A DNA stretch of 64,000 nt from JACKFB01 sp041389525 (GTDB lineage: Bacteria > Myxococcota_A > UBA9042 > PHBI01 > JACKFB01). Within the stretch, counting starts at the first letter, position 1; the number at the start of each line of letters is the position of its first letter. The notes beneath the pieces were generated by a model. That model did no database searches. It saw nothing but the letters and a program-made list of their open reading frames with translations, and was not told the origin of the DNA. Positions 54,923 through 63,782 of the stretch are shown piece after piece. Location: contig JAWKRR010000024.1 of assembly GCA_041389525.1 (NCBI GenBank), positions 1 to 64,000 of the forward strand. Direction: 5' to 3'. The position numbers and the translations under genes were made by a program.

Positions 54923-57109
54923 TCACCGCTTCGGCGGCCCGCTGCGCGCCGGCGGGAGGCGGCCCTTTTCGACGTAGATCGACACGATGGCCTCCTCGAT
55001 GTCGGTCCACTCGACCTGGTCGCCCCCGCGCTGCAGCGTGTGGACTGCGGCGCGGATGGCGGTCTTGTAGATCTCGCCGCCCGTCAGCTCGTATGTCGCG
55101 CCCAGGTCGGCCAGGACCACGGCCGGCGAGACGGGCAGCTCGGCGGGCAGGTGCAGGCGCCAGAGCTCGGTGCGCTGCTCGGCGTCGGGGGCCTGAAAGC
55201 GCACGTGGTAATTGAGTCGGCGCGCGAAGGCCGTGTCGATGGCCGACTCGAAATTCGTCGTCAGGATGATCATCCCGTCGAAGGACTCGATGGCCTCCAG
55301 CAAGAAGTTCACGAGCTGGCTTCCGAAGCGCTCGCCACCCGACGAATCGCCTGATGAACGCTGGCGGAATAGCGCGTCGGCCTCGTCGAAGAGCAGCGCC
55401 CCGCCCGAGCTCGCCGCGTCTCGAAAGAGCTGGGCCAGGTGCTTCTCGGTCTCGCCCACCCACTTGCTCAGCACCGACGCCACATCGACCTGGTACAGCT
55501 CGCACTGCGCGTCGCGCGCCAGGAGGCCCGCCGTCAGCGTCTTGCCGGTGCCCGACGGCCCCGAGAACAGGACTTTGATGCCGCGGCCTGTCGTCTTGCG
55601 GCCCAGCGCCCACGTGTCCATCACGCGCTCGTAGTGCTGGCTCAGCGTGCGGATTTGCTCGAGCTGCGCGCGCACATCGGGCGTCATCACGACGTCGTTC
55701 CAGCCCAGCTTCACCTCAACCCGCCGCGCCATCCGCGGCAGGCTGCGGGCCACGAGGGTCCGCGCCACGTCCAGCAGGGGGCGCCCGGTCTGCCTGTGGA
55801 TGGCGTAGGTCTCCTCCATCGAGCGGGCGTCGCACGGGACCGAGGCCAGCGCGTCAAGTTGGGCGTCGCTGAGGGGCTGCGCGCGCTTGCCCAGCAGGTG
55901 CGCCCACATCCGGCGCCGCTGCGGCCCGCTGGCGGCCTCGACGCGGGTCACGGTGACCTGCGTGGTGCGCATGAGGTGGACGAGGAGGCCGGCCGGCGCG
56001 GCGCCAGCGCACTCGATGACCAGGGTCTGCGTGTCGTAGCCGATCAGCTCGGCGAGGAGGCGCGCGTGCTCGTCGGGGAGGTCGTCGAGGGTCTCGCCGC
56101 CGCGGATGTGCAGAATCGCGTCGGTCAGCCGGGCCTCGCGAAGCAGCGCGCGCAGCAGCCGGGCGTTGTCGCGCATGAGCGGGCTGCCGGTCGGCGCGCT
56201 CTCGATGCCACCCGAAGCCTCGTCGCCCGGTGTGGGCCCCGCGAGTCCCGCGAGCCCGGCGAGATCGAAGCGGGCGACGGGCTGGCGGAGGCTGCCTGCG
56301 ACCTGCCGCACGCCCATGTCGACGCTGGCGCGTCGCGGCGCCTCGACGATGAAGACGCGGCGGTTGGGGCCGGCGGCGGAGAGTAGCTCCTGCAGCGGGC
56401 CGGCGAGGTCGAGGCCGCGCCACGCGGGCGGGCCGATGGGCGGCTCGAGGTGGACCGCGTTGGCGAGCCCCGGGGGGAGGGCGTCGACGCCGGTCAGGAA
56501 GTCGATGACGCGGCGGGATGGCCGATAGAAGCGGGGGCCCGAGCGGCGCTCGCTGAAGGTGCTGATGAGGTCCAGGCGCACCGGCGCGCTGCTGTCGTCC
56601 AGCAGGCCGGTCAGCCGGAAGGGGCCGTGGGGCGAGAGCAGGGTGAAGAGGAAGTCGGTGTCGCAGTAGCGCTGCGACGGGTCACCCCAGATCATTCGGT
56701 AGATCGCGAGGAAGCGGCTGTCGAACTCCGGCGCGAGCAGCGCCCAGATGGCGTCGCACTCGAGCGGGCTGAGCGGCAGCCGGCGGCGGAGCACCTCGAA
56801 GCGCTCGGCGACGCAGCCGTTGGTCGGCAGGTGCCCATCGACGCGGCCGAACTCCTCGTCCAGCTCGGCCACATCCGCGGCGTTCTCCGCGCCGACGCCG
56901 GCCTCGTCCATGATGAACGCGACGAGCGCACGGCCCGACGGACCGTCCTGAATCCCAGGAAGCCACGCGGCGTTCAGCAGGATGTGCCGCCGCACGAGCG
57001 CCCGCATCCGGGCGAGCCAACCGTCCAGGTCTCGGGGCGCGTCCTCGTCGCCGTGTGCCTGCTCTGAGCCAGCGCCAATCGCATCTGAGATCGCGGGCGA
57101 CTCGCTCAT
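54923..57109 (-). CDS. AAA+ ATPase resembling eCIS-associated ATPases
   Basis: The 728-residue protein has a ~480-residue N-terminal region (VRRHILLNAAWLPG; EFGRVDGHLP; ARRRLPLSPLECDAIW) and a C-terminal AAA+ module. That module has Walker A SGPSGTGKT, LSKWVGETEKHL, Walker B ALLFDEADALF, sensor 1 ILTTN and an arginine finger region (AFARRLNYHVRF). The AAA+ part closely resembles those of extracellular contractile injection systems (Afp15/Pvc15). I chose ATG 57109, which follows the repeat-protein stop by one base; TTG 57133 is an alternative. No sheath, tube or baseplate genes are in the window. Confidence 0.8.
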   Translation of the reverse strand: MSESPAISDAIGAGSEQAHGDEDAPRDLDGWLARMRALVRRHILLNAAWLPGIQDGPSGRALVAFIMDEAGVGAENAADVAELDEEFGRVDGHLPTNGCVAERFEVLRRRLPLSPLECDAIWALLAPEFDSRFLAIYRMIWGDPSQRYCDTDFLFTLLSPHGPFRLTGLLDDSSAPVRLDLISTFSERRSGPRFYRPSRRVIDFLTGVDALPPGLANAVHLEPPIGPPAWRGLDLAGPLQELLSAAGPNRRVFIVEAPRRASVDMGVRQVAGSLRQPVARFDLAGLAGLAGPTPGDEASGGIESAPTGSPLMRDNARLLRALLREARLTDAILHIRGGETLDDLPDEHARLLAELIGYDTQTLVIECAGAAPAGLLVHLMRTTQVTVTRVEAASGPQRRRMWAHLLGKRAQPLSDAQLDALASVPCDARSMEETYAIHRQTGRPLLDVARTLVARSLPRMARRVEVKLGWNDVVMTPDVRAQLEQIRTLSQHYERVMDTWALGRKTTGRGIKVLFSGPSGTGKTLTAGLLARDAQCELYQVDVASVLSKWVGETEKHLAQLFRDAASSGGALLFDEADALFRQRSSGDSSGGERFGSQLVNFLLEAIESFDGMIILTTNFESAIDTAFARRLNYHVRFQAPDAEQRTELWRLHLPAELPVSPAVVLADLGATYELTGGEIYKTAIRAAVHTLQRGGDQVEWTDIEEAIVSIYVEKGRLPPARSGPPKR

Positions 57110-57110
57110 C

Positions 57111-57893
57111 TCAGGGGCTGGTGAGCTGGCCAAGCTCGTACTGCGCGACGGCCCTCACGCCCGACGACGCGTCCGAACCTGCGATCCGCTCGATGATTGC
57201 TCGCGCGTCGGGGTGCCCGACCTCGCGAAGCAACCGCGGGACGAGCTGGCGAACACCGACCGCCTCGGCCGCCGTCGCCGCCTCGATGACGCCGAACGCG
57301 TCGACCTTGCTGTCGCCGCTGGCCTCGCCCTGAAGCGGTCCGAACGCCACCGCCGCGTCGAGCGCCGCGGTCCGATGGTGCTGGGGCGCGTCCTCAGCGA
57401 CCGCCGCCGCGATCGCCGGCCATCCGCTCGCGTCGCCCATCTGCGCGAGATAGGCGGCCGCGACCCAGGGCTCGTCGCTGGCTGCCGCTTTGGCCGACTG
57501 CTTCAGGACGGCCGCCGCGCCGTCCTTCTGGCCCCGAAGCGCCTTGGACATGGCCGCCTCCGCGCGCAACAGCGGCGACTTGCTGCTGGCCAGCACCTCG
57601 TCCAGCGCCGCGATCAACCGGCCGCTCGCCTGGGCGTCCGCCGGCTTGCTCCGCCCGATCAGATACGCCGCCGCCTGCTTCAGGGTGTCGGCGTCTGAGG
57701 CCAGGGCGTCCGTCAGGTCACGGGTCGTGAACGCCGGCGTCGTCTGGGCGCGACCGCGGGTCGACGTGCCCTTCAGCTTGTTCGCGAGCAAGGAGACGGT
57801 GCCGCGCTCGCGCTCCAAGATGACCGCCGAGCGGTGGGGGAAGCCGGCCGCGGTGACGTCGATTTCGCAGGTGATGCCGTCGGGTTCTTCCAT
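57111..57893 (-). CDS. HEAT-like repeat protein, possibly a lipoprotein
   Basis: With ATG 57893 (AAGG seven bases upstream) the product is 260 residues. It begins with a short N-terminal domain (PDGITCEIDVTAAGFP), then Ala-rich helical repeats (YLIGRSKPADAQASG, LLRAEAAMSKALRGQK, WVAAAYLAQMGDASGWPAI, VAQYELGQL) of the HEAT or PBS-lyase type. The frame is open further upstream and there holds LLSALLLAAC, a plausible lipobox, so a GTG start near 58061 could make it a lipoprotein. The gene precedes the AAA+ gene by one base. Role likely a scaffold. Confidence 0.65.
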   Translation of the reverse strand: MEEPDGITCEIDVTAAGFPHRSAVILERERGTVSLLANKLKGTSTRGRAQTTPAFTTRDLTDALASDADTLKQAAAYLIGRSKPADAQASGRLIAALDEVLASSKSPLLRAEAAMSKALRGQKDGAAAVLKQSAKAAASDEPWVAAAYLAQMGDASGWPAIAAAVAEDAPQHHRTAALDAAVAFGPLQGEASGDSKVDAFGVIEAATAAEAVGVRQLVPRLLREVGHPDARAIIERIAGSDASSGVRAVAQYELGQLTSP

Positions 57894-58197
57894 GACTCGT
57901 CCTTGTTCAGTCCGCGCGCCGCGGTCTGAGGTCGTCGCTGAATCGGTCACGTTGGGCGCGGCGCAGGCGGCGAGGAGCAGCGCTGAGAGCAGGCCTTGAG
58001 CCCAAGCCGACCAAGCCCGCGCGCCAGCCTCGGGGTGCCGCCGGCGGTCCGTCGACGGCACCGCCGCGGCGGCGATAAACGTCCGCGCGCGAGCCCACGT
58101 CGGGCGTCGCGCCCCGCGCCCCGCACTCGGCGGCCCGAGGGCGCCGGGGTCGTGCTCTCCACGCCGCTCGCGGCAGTGCGCCACAGTTGACCGTCCC
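57894..58197. other. Short stretch between HEAT-repeat gene and HELEH gene
   Basis: If the HEAT-repeat gene starts at 57893, this 304-base stretch is non-coding. On the minus strand it contains a signal-peptide-like coding run (LLSALLLAAC near 57,970) in the same frame, so part of it may be the true 5' end of that gene. No hairpin or operator is evident. Confidence 0.35.
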
Positions 58198-59424
58198 TTA
58201 GTCGAAGAGCCCCATGATCGCCGCGACCGTCCGGTCCGCGCTGCTGCCGCCGAGGCGCTTGCGCCGCGCCGACGCGCCCATGCGCCCGGCGCCCTCGCCC
58301 TTGCCGCCGCCCTTGTCGTCCGCCCCGCCAGCCTCGCCGGCCTTGGTCTCGGCGGCCTTGGCCTTCGCGTCCGCGTCCGCCTTGGCCTTCGCGTCCGCCA
58401 CCAGCTTCTTGCCGTGCGCGCGCACCGCGTCCGACAGCGGCCGCTCGATGGTGGCGCCCACCGCGTGCGCCTTAATCTCGCCCGGCCGCGCGTGGTAGCC
58501 GAGCGCCGCGCCGTAGTGCACGTCCGACCCGTCCATCACCGCCGAGTTGATCTTGCCGGGGTGCCGTCCGCCGCCACCGCCCGTGGTCTGCAGGGCCGTG
58601 AGGTCCGCGTCGATGGACGCCGCGCGCACGGTCTCCGCCTCGAAGCCCGCCTTCGCGATGGCGACGCCCGTCGTCTGGGCAGCCCAGTCCTCCCAGTCGT
58701 CACGCGCGTGCTCAAGCTCGTGAGCCTCCGTCGCCGCCTTCGACCAGTACGCCGTGTAAGGCGCCGAGTTGTTCGCGCCCTTGCGGGGGTCGATGTCGTC
58801 GGCGATCGCCTCGTAGTTGTCGCCCGTGATGAAGGGCGCGGTGCCGCTGGGCACGTCGGTGTTGCCCAGCCCGTGCACGCCCCAGTGGTAGTCGCAGTGC
58901 ATCGTCGCCGTGAGGTGCACTTTGCCGTCCTTCACCGTGTGCGCCAGCGCGCGGAAGGTGAAGGTCGGGTCCATCAGGCCGAACGCGTCGCCGCCGGGGT
59001 TGAGGCCGCCGCGCACCGTCCGCGACGCGGTGATCGTGGCCACGATCGGCAGATCCGAGGGTGCCGCCGCGGCCCCAGCCGCCGCACCAGCTGCTCCGCC
59101 AGCACCGGCTGCTCCACCCGCGCCCCCGCCAGCTGCTCCACCAGCACCGGCTGCTCCGCCTGCGCCCGCGCCAGCTGCTCCGCCAGCGCCGGCTGCTCCA
59201 CCTGCGCCTGCGCCGGCTGCTCCGCCCGCGCCCCCAGCGCCCGGCGGATCTTGCCTAGGCACGCTCTCGCCCGCCGTTCGCCGCGCCGCCGAGCGCAGCC
59301 CGCTCAGCACGCTCTCGTAAGAGCGCTCCGGCGTCTCCTGCAGTTTGCGTTGAACGCCTGCGTCGACCTCGGCGCGGGTGCGGGTCTGCGAACGGCCGCG
59401 CTGTATCAAAGTGGAGATGTCCAC
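58198..59424 (-). CDS. HExxH-containing protein with Gly/Ala linker, start of AAA+ module
   Basis: Start GTG 59424 follows AGGAGG. Residues 1-65 (TLIQRGRSQTRTRAEVDAGV... PERSYESVLSGL) are a charged helical domain. Residues ~70-130 are almost pure Gly and Ala in repeated GAGGAA blocks. The C-terminal ~200 residues contain TEAHELEHARDDWEDW, an HExxH zinc motif, and end with an Ala/Lys coiled stretch (ADAKAKADADAKAKA). No signal peptide, so it is cytoplasmic or exported otherwise. eCIS operons often carry HExxH proteins of the DUF4157 group, but this domain is not recognisably that one. 408 residues; function unknown. Confidence 0.7.
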   Translation of the reverse strand: MDISTLIQRGRSQTRTRAEVDAGVQRKLQETPERSYESVLSGLRSAARRTAGESVPRQDPPGAGGAGGAAGAGAGGAAGAGGAAGAGAGGAAGAGGAAGGGAGGAAGAGGAAGAAAGAAAAPSDLPIVATITASRTVRGGLNPGGDAFGLMDPTFTFRALAHTVKDGKVHLTATMHCDYHWGVHGLGNTDVPSGTAPFITGDNYEAIADDIDPRKGANNSAPYTAYWSKAATEAHELEHARDDWEDWAAQTTGVAIAKAGFEAETVRAASIDADLTALQTTGGGGGRHPGKINSAVMDGSDVHYGAALGYHARPGEIKAHAVGATIERPLSDAVRAHGKKLVADAKAKADADAKAKAAETKAGEAGGADDKGGGKGEGAGRMGASARRKRLGGSSADRTVAAIMGLFD

Positions 59425-59890
59425 GTTTCCTCCTGTCCCCGGTGGGCCGTCGGCCTCGCCGTCGGGCGGGTACCGGCAGATTCCGTAGGCTCGGCATGTC
59501 GTTTTCGGGATCGACGTCGACGGTGTGCCAACACGATCCAACGCGTCGCCAGTGAACGGGCGGTTGCCCCACCGGCGCGACCCCAAGGCGCGAAATGTTC
59601 CGAGACCGCCGGATTATCACGCACCGGCTTCGGAGGGTCAACCCGCGGTGTCGGATTCGGCCGGAGTCGCCCGCGCCCGTGCGCACCGACGAACGCGCGG
59701 AGGTGCCGACCCCGGAACGTATCACAACGTGGAACAACGTCGCGCCCGCCGCCGGCGCTGCGGCCGGCCGACGCAGCGCGAGTTGCGTCGGGAACACCCG
59801 CTGAACAAAGCCCGGACGAACGCCACGCAAATGGTTGACAACGGGTCCGGCGTGTATCACGTTGTGTTACGTCAACGACGGAGACACCCG
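59425..59890. promoter_or_regulatory. Divergent promoter region with two CAC-N3-GTG sites
   Basis: The region separates the HELEH operon (minus) from the ribbon-helix-helix gene (plus). GTATCACAACGTG (59719-59731) and GTATCACGTTGTG (59854-59866) contain CACAACGTG and its exact reverse complement CACGTTGTG. They could be paired sites for the adjacent regulator. A TTGACA hexamer lies at 59835-59840 without a well-spaced -10. Otherwise nothing recognisable. Confidence 0.45.
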
Positions 59891-60313
59891 ATGAGCAACG
59901 AGACCGAGAAGAAAGAGAAAGTCCTGCACGCCCGGATTCCGGAGTCCCTCGACGACGAGCTGCGGCAGCGCGCCGCGTCCCTCGGGATGTCGGTCTCGAA
60001 CCTGGTCCGCAACATCCTCGACAACACCTTTGGGCTGGTCGAGGACGTCATCGTCGACTCCAGCCGCGTGGCCCGCTCGGCCCGCGGCGAGCGCGAGGCG
60101 GCCAGGGCTCGCGCGGCCGAGGCGGCGCCCAGCGAGCCGGCGCCGATCCTGGGCTGGCAGCGGCTGGTCCTGAACATGAACGCGGTCTGTTCCACCTGTA
60201 ACGGCCTGCTCCCCCGAGGCTCCGAGGCGGCCATCGCCGTCACTCAGGGCGCCGGTCCCCGGTCCATCATCTGCATCCCCTGCTTGGAGGCGAGCTGCCA
60301 TGACGACGCATGA
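59891..60313 (+). CDS. Ribbon-helix-helix protein with C-terminal CxxC zinc-ribbon-like motif
   Basis: ATG 59891 has GGAGA upstream. Residues 12-50 (ARIPESLDDELRQRAASLG, SVSNLVRNIL) match an Arc/CopG ribbon-helix-helix DNA-binding domain. Residues ~95-135 carry CSTC and CIPC pairs about 27 residues apart, a zinc-ribbon-like spacing. The start of the UbiB-type kinase gene overlaps its end by 14 bases, so the two are coupled. It may autoregulate using the paired sites upstream. 140 residues. Confidence 0.75.
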   Translation: MSNETEKKEKVLHARIPESLDDELRQRAASLGMSVSNLVRNILDNTFGLVEDVIVDSSRVARSARGEREAARARAAEAAPSEPAPILGWQRLVLNMNAVCSTCNGLLPRGSEAAIAVTQGAGPRSIICIPCLEASCHDDA

Positions 60314-61832
60314 ACCCCTGGCGCTTCCCGCGCCCGCTGGCTACGTCCCCCCGCGCCCCGGCCCCACCGCGCAGGAGTCCCTCGAGCGACTCGCCGCGGC
60401 CGCCGACGCCGTCCTCGAGCTCATCGGCCACGTCCTGGGCCGCTCCGAGCGCATGCTGGGCGACGTCCGCCGCGACGGCCGCAGCGTCGCTCGCGAGGCC
60501 CGCGCGTTTTACCGGGTCGTCCGCGACGCCGCCCGCTCGTCCCATGGCACCCTGGCCGCCGCCCCGCGCTTCTTGCGCCTCGCCGGCGAGATCGCCCGCA
60601 CGGCCGCCCGCTACCGCATCTTCGCCACCCGCGCCGGCCACCTCGACCCGGAGGCCGCCGCCCTGGCACTCGAAGCCCTGCACGCCGACTCGGCCGCCCG
60701 CGCCCGCCGCCTCGCCTGCGACCTCGGCGGCGCCGTGCTGAAGCTCGGCCAGTTCGCGTCCTGCCAGATCGACCTGCTGCCGGCTGCCTGGATCGCCGAG
60801 CTCTCGACCCTGCAAGACCGCGTGCCCCCAGCCGACCCCGCCGAGGTCCTCGCGCTGCTCGAAGCCGAGCTAGGCGCCCCGCCCACCGAGGTCTTCGCCA
60901 GCTTCGCGGCCGAGCCCCTGGCCGCCGCCTCCCTCGCCCAGGTCCACGCCGCGACGCTGCACACCGGCGAGCCCGTCGCCGTCAAAGTCCAGCGCCCCGG
61001 CATCGACCGCCTCGTGGACGTCGACCTCCTCGCCATGCGCGCGGCCGCGACCCTGCTCAAAGACGCCGCCCCCATGGTCGACATCGACACCACCACCGCT
61101 GAGCTCGCCCGCGCCGTCCGCGAAGAGCTGAACTACGCCGCCGAGGCCCAGAGCCTCCGCGAGATGCGCGCCGCCTTCGCCTCCGACCCCCGCATCGAGG
61201 TCCCCGCCGTCCACGACGCGCTCTCCACCCCCCGCGTCCTCACCATGGACCTCGCAAACGGCCAGCAATTGTCTCGCTATTTGGAGGGCGCCGCCCCCGA
61301 CGACGCCGCGCGCGTGCTGACGCTGCTGGTCGACTGCTTCGTCCGCCAGATCCTGGTCATCGGCCTCGTCCACGCCGACCCCCACCCCGGCAACTTCCTC
61401 GTCACCGACGACGGCCGCCTGGTGCTCCTCGACCTCGGCTGCGTCGAGCGCTACGACGCCACCCAGCGCCGCGCCTGGGCCGAGCTCTTGGGCTGCGCCC
61501 TCACCAACGACGCCCCCGGCCTCGCCCAGCGCCTGTCCGCCCTGGGCTTCCAAGCCCGCACCGACGACCCCGAGGCCCTGACCGCCTGGGCCGCCATCTT
61601 CCTCGACGCCTTCCGCGAATCCGCCACCCGCAGCGGCGCCGCCCTGGACCCCGCCGACCAGCTACGCCGCGCCATGGAGCTAGCCCGCGAAAACCCCATG
61701 GTCCGCATCCCCGCGACTTCGTGCTGCTCGGCCGCGTCCTCACCACCTCGGCGGCCTCATCGCCCGCTACGCCCCCCACATCGACCTCTCCGCGTCGTCG
61801 CCCCCACCTCGCGACGCCCGGCCAAGCGGTAG
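60300..61832 (+). CDS. ABC1/UbiB/AarF-type protein kinase-like protein (C-terminus shifted)
   Basis: The protein shows the UbiB family signatures: KLGQFAS (KxGQ), VAVKVQRPG, AEAQSLREM and the catalytic ADPHPGNFLV followed by LDLG. UbiB-like atypical kinases/ATPases support quinone or lipid pathways. The last ~45 in-frame residues are out of frame. Restoring single C bases near 61,714, 61,742 and 61,793 gives RDFVLLGRVLTTLGGLIARYAPHIDLS and a stop near 61,868, so the listed end is approximate. No transmembrane helix is evident in the intact part. Confidence 0.82.
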   Translation: MTTHEPLALPAPAGYVPPRPGPTAQESLERLAAAADAVLELIGHVLGRSERMLGDVRRDGRSVAREARAFYRVVRDAARSSHGTLAAAPRFLRLAGEIARTAARYRIFATRAGHLDPEAAALALEALHADSAARARRLACDLGGAVLKLGQFASCQIDLLPAAWIAELSTLQDRVPPADPAEVLALLEAELGAPPTEVFASFAAEPLAAASLAQVHAATLHTGEPVAVKVQRPGIDRLVDVDLLAMRAAATLLKDAAPMVDIDTTTAELARAVREELNYAAEAQSLREMRAAFASDPRIEVPAVHDALSTPRVLTMDLANGQQLSRYLEGAAPDDAARVLTLLVDCFVRQILVIGLVHADPHPGNFLVTDDGRLVLLDLGCVERYDATQRRAWAELLGCALTNDAPGLAQRLSALGFQARTDDPEALTAWAAIFLDAFRESATRSGAALDPADQLRRAMELARENPMVRIPATSCCSAASSPPRRPHRPLRPPHRPLRVVAPTSRRPAKR

Positions 61833-61924
61833 CAACCTGCCGCCCCCCTTCGTCCGCCTCGCCCCTCTGACACACTTCGACGTGACCCACCCCCTTTTCC
61901 CCGCGCTCCCTCCCAAGGCCACCG

Positions 61925-62491
61925 ATGCGTCCCGTCGCGCGTACAGCTTCTCCCCGCCGCCTTCGCCCTCGTGGCCTTGTCCTCGCCGTGTCCTGCGGCT
62001 GGCTCGACTCCGCCCCCATCCACTCCGCCACGTCTTCCCGCGACGCCTTCTCCCGACCGACCTGGCGCCGCCGCCGCCGGCTCTCGTCATCGAACTCGAG
62101 AACTTCTTCGGCTGGCACCTCAGTGGCATCAACTTCACCCACAGCGTCGCCGTGGGTTCTGCCCCGTCACGCTCGCCCACATCCGGGCGACCAACGAGAC
62201 CAGTGTCCCCGCCCAGCTCACGATGACCGTCACGCCGTCCGCCGGCATCCGGTGGGGCAAGCCAAGCCCGCCGAGATCGTGCCCGGCCAGTTCACGCCAG
62301 CATCGGCGTCCAGTACGATTGCGTACCCAACCAGCCGGTTCAGGCCGTGTTGAAGATCGCGTTTGCCAGCGCCCTCGACTCCGAAACACGCGCCTTCCCC
62401 ATCGACGTCGACGACGTCCCGGTCGGCCAGCTGCGACAACGTCGTCGACATGAGCGCCATCGCGACCGAAGTCTCCCTCAGCGAGCCGTGA
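61925..62491 (+). pseudogene. Fragmented secreted-protein gene, frameshift-riddled
   Basis: This stretch reads like one secreted protein broken by many small indels. After ATG 61925 a signal-like run (FALVALSSPCPAAG) is in a second frame. Later frames give LVIELENFFGWHLSGINFTHSVAVG, LAHIRATNETSVPAQLTMTV and VLKIAFASALDSETRAFPIDVDDVPV before a stop at 62491. The order is consistent with one beta-rich exported protein. It may be joined to the next fragment. Consensus errors are the likely cause of the breaks. Function unknown. Confidence 0.45.
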
Positions 62492-62534
62492 CGGCCGCCA
62501 GCGCGGCGACCTGCCTCCGGTCCGCCGCCCCGGC

Positions 62535-63769
62535 TTGGGCGACTCTGCACGGTCGGGACTGGTCTCGAAGGCCCACATCAGCGACGCCTGCGCGAGCTGT
62601 TACGTCGACGCCTTAGCCTGCTGCGGGAATCCCGCCGCGCCGCGGCCTGCGAGGGTCCCCCGGCGACTGCGCGCGATGCAGCACCGAACAGGGCTGTCTC
62701 GCCGCGTTCTACGCCTGCAGCGCCTTGAACTCGCTGAGCGCTTGCGATGGCGCGCCGTGCGACGTCCAGAGCGCCACCGGCTGCGCGGGCGACAACCGCG
62801 TGACCTACCAAGGACCAGGCGTCTGCTACGACGGCCTCGGCTCCCCGGCCTGCCAATTCCCCGCGGCCATGGAATCCTCCTGCGAGCCAGGATTTCCCTG
62901 CGTTGGCGGAGCCTGCCCAGCGGACCCGACCGTCTACGAGTTCGCCCCGACCGCCTCCTACGTGACGACGGCGAGCGTGGCCTTCGATGGCGTTGGACGG
63001 ATCTGGACGGCGACGGGAAACCCGACAATGAACTGACAACCGTACTCGGCCTATTGGCGCAGTTCCTGGACATGGACCTTGATCAGGCCATCCAGGCGGC
63101 CGTCGACGCGGGCGAGGCGGTCGTGCTCCTGGAGTTTCCCGATCTCAGCGACCTCAGCGCCTCACCCCTACAGACAGTGAACGCGCTCATTGGACGCGCC
63201 CTTGACCCCGGCGACCCTCAGCGGGGCGGGCCTTGGGACCTTTGAGGTCGACCTCGCCAGCAGCTTCTCGCCCAGCACCGGGCGCCCGCGTTCGGGCTCG
63301 CGGGCGAGATCGTCGACGGCGAGCCACCTCGCGCTCGGCCCCGGCGTGATGCGCTTCCAGGCATCCGGGGCCTCACCCTCGGGGCCAACGGCGTCGGTCC
63401 AAACATCGACACGGGCATGGTCACGGGTGCCCTGGCCATCGGCGACGTCGCCGCCATGCTCAACACCGGGTCGGCGGATTGCGACTGCCTAGGGCTGCCC
63501 CGGCGTGCCGCGCGTCGTGGTGCTCACCACAGATCCCACGAAGTTGAAGCTCGGCTGCTCTCCAGCCTCACCTGCAGACAGTCCCCACGTGCCTCGAAGG
63601 GACAGATGCTCCTGAATGCGTCGCGCTCACCGTGAATCGACCCGTGCTCTGCCCCATCCTCGGTATCATCTCAATGGACCAAGACATCGACGGCGACGGC
63701 CAAAACGACGCCATATCGTTCGCCCTCGAGTTCACCGCTGTCAGCGCCACCATCGTCGGCGGCTACTGA
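62535..63769 (+). pseudogene. Cys-rich exported protein gene, frameshifted
   Basis: Pieces in different frames form a coherent Cys-rich protein: HISDACASCYVDALACCGN, CARCSTEQGCLAAFYACSA, CQFPAAMESSCEPGFPCVGG, then DLDGDGKPDNELTTVLG followed by an Asp/Ala helix and EAVVLLEFPDLSDLSA, and finally ISMDQDIDGDGQNDAISFA ending at TGA 63769. DxDGDG loops suggest calcium-binding repeats. The breaks occur about every 200-300 bases, again often in C or G runs. Start unknown. Confidence 0.5.
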
Positions 63770-63782
63770 GAACGGCGCCGTG

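Noticed and set aside
58198..59424. Assignment as a DUF4157 eCIS core-domain protein
   Set aside because: Only the HExxH motif is shared; the surrounding sequence does not resemble DUF4157, so I keep the function open.
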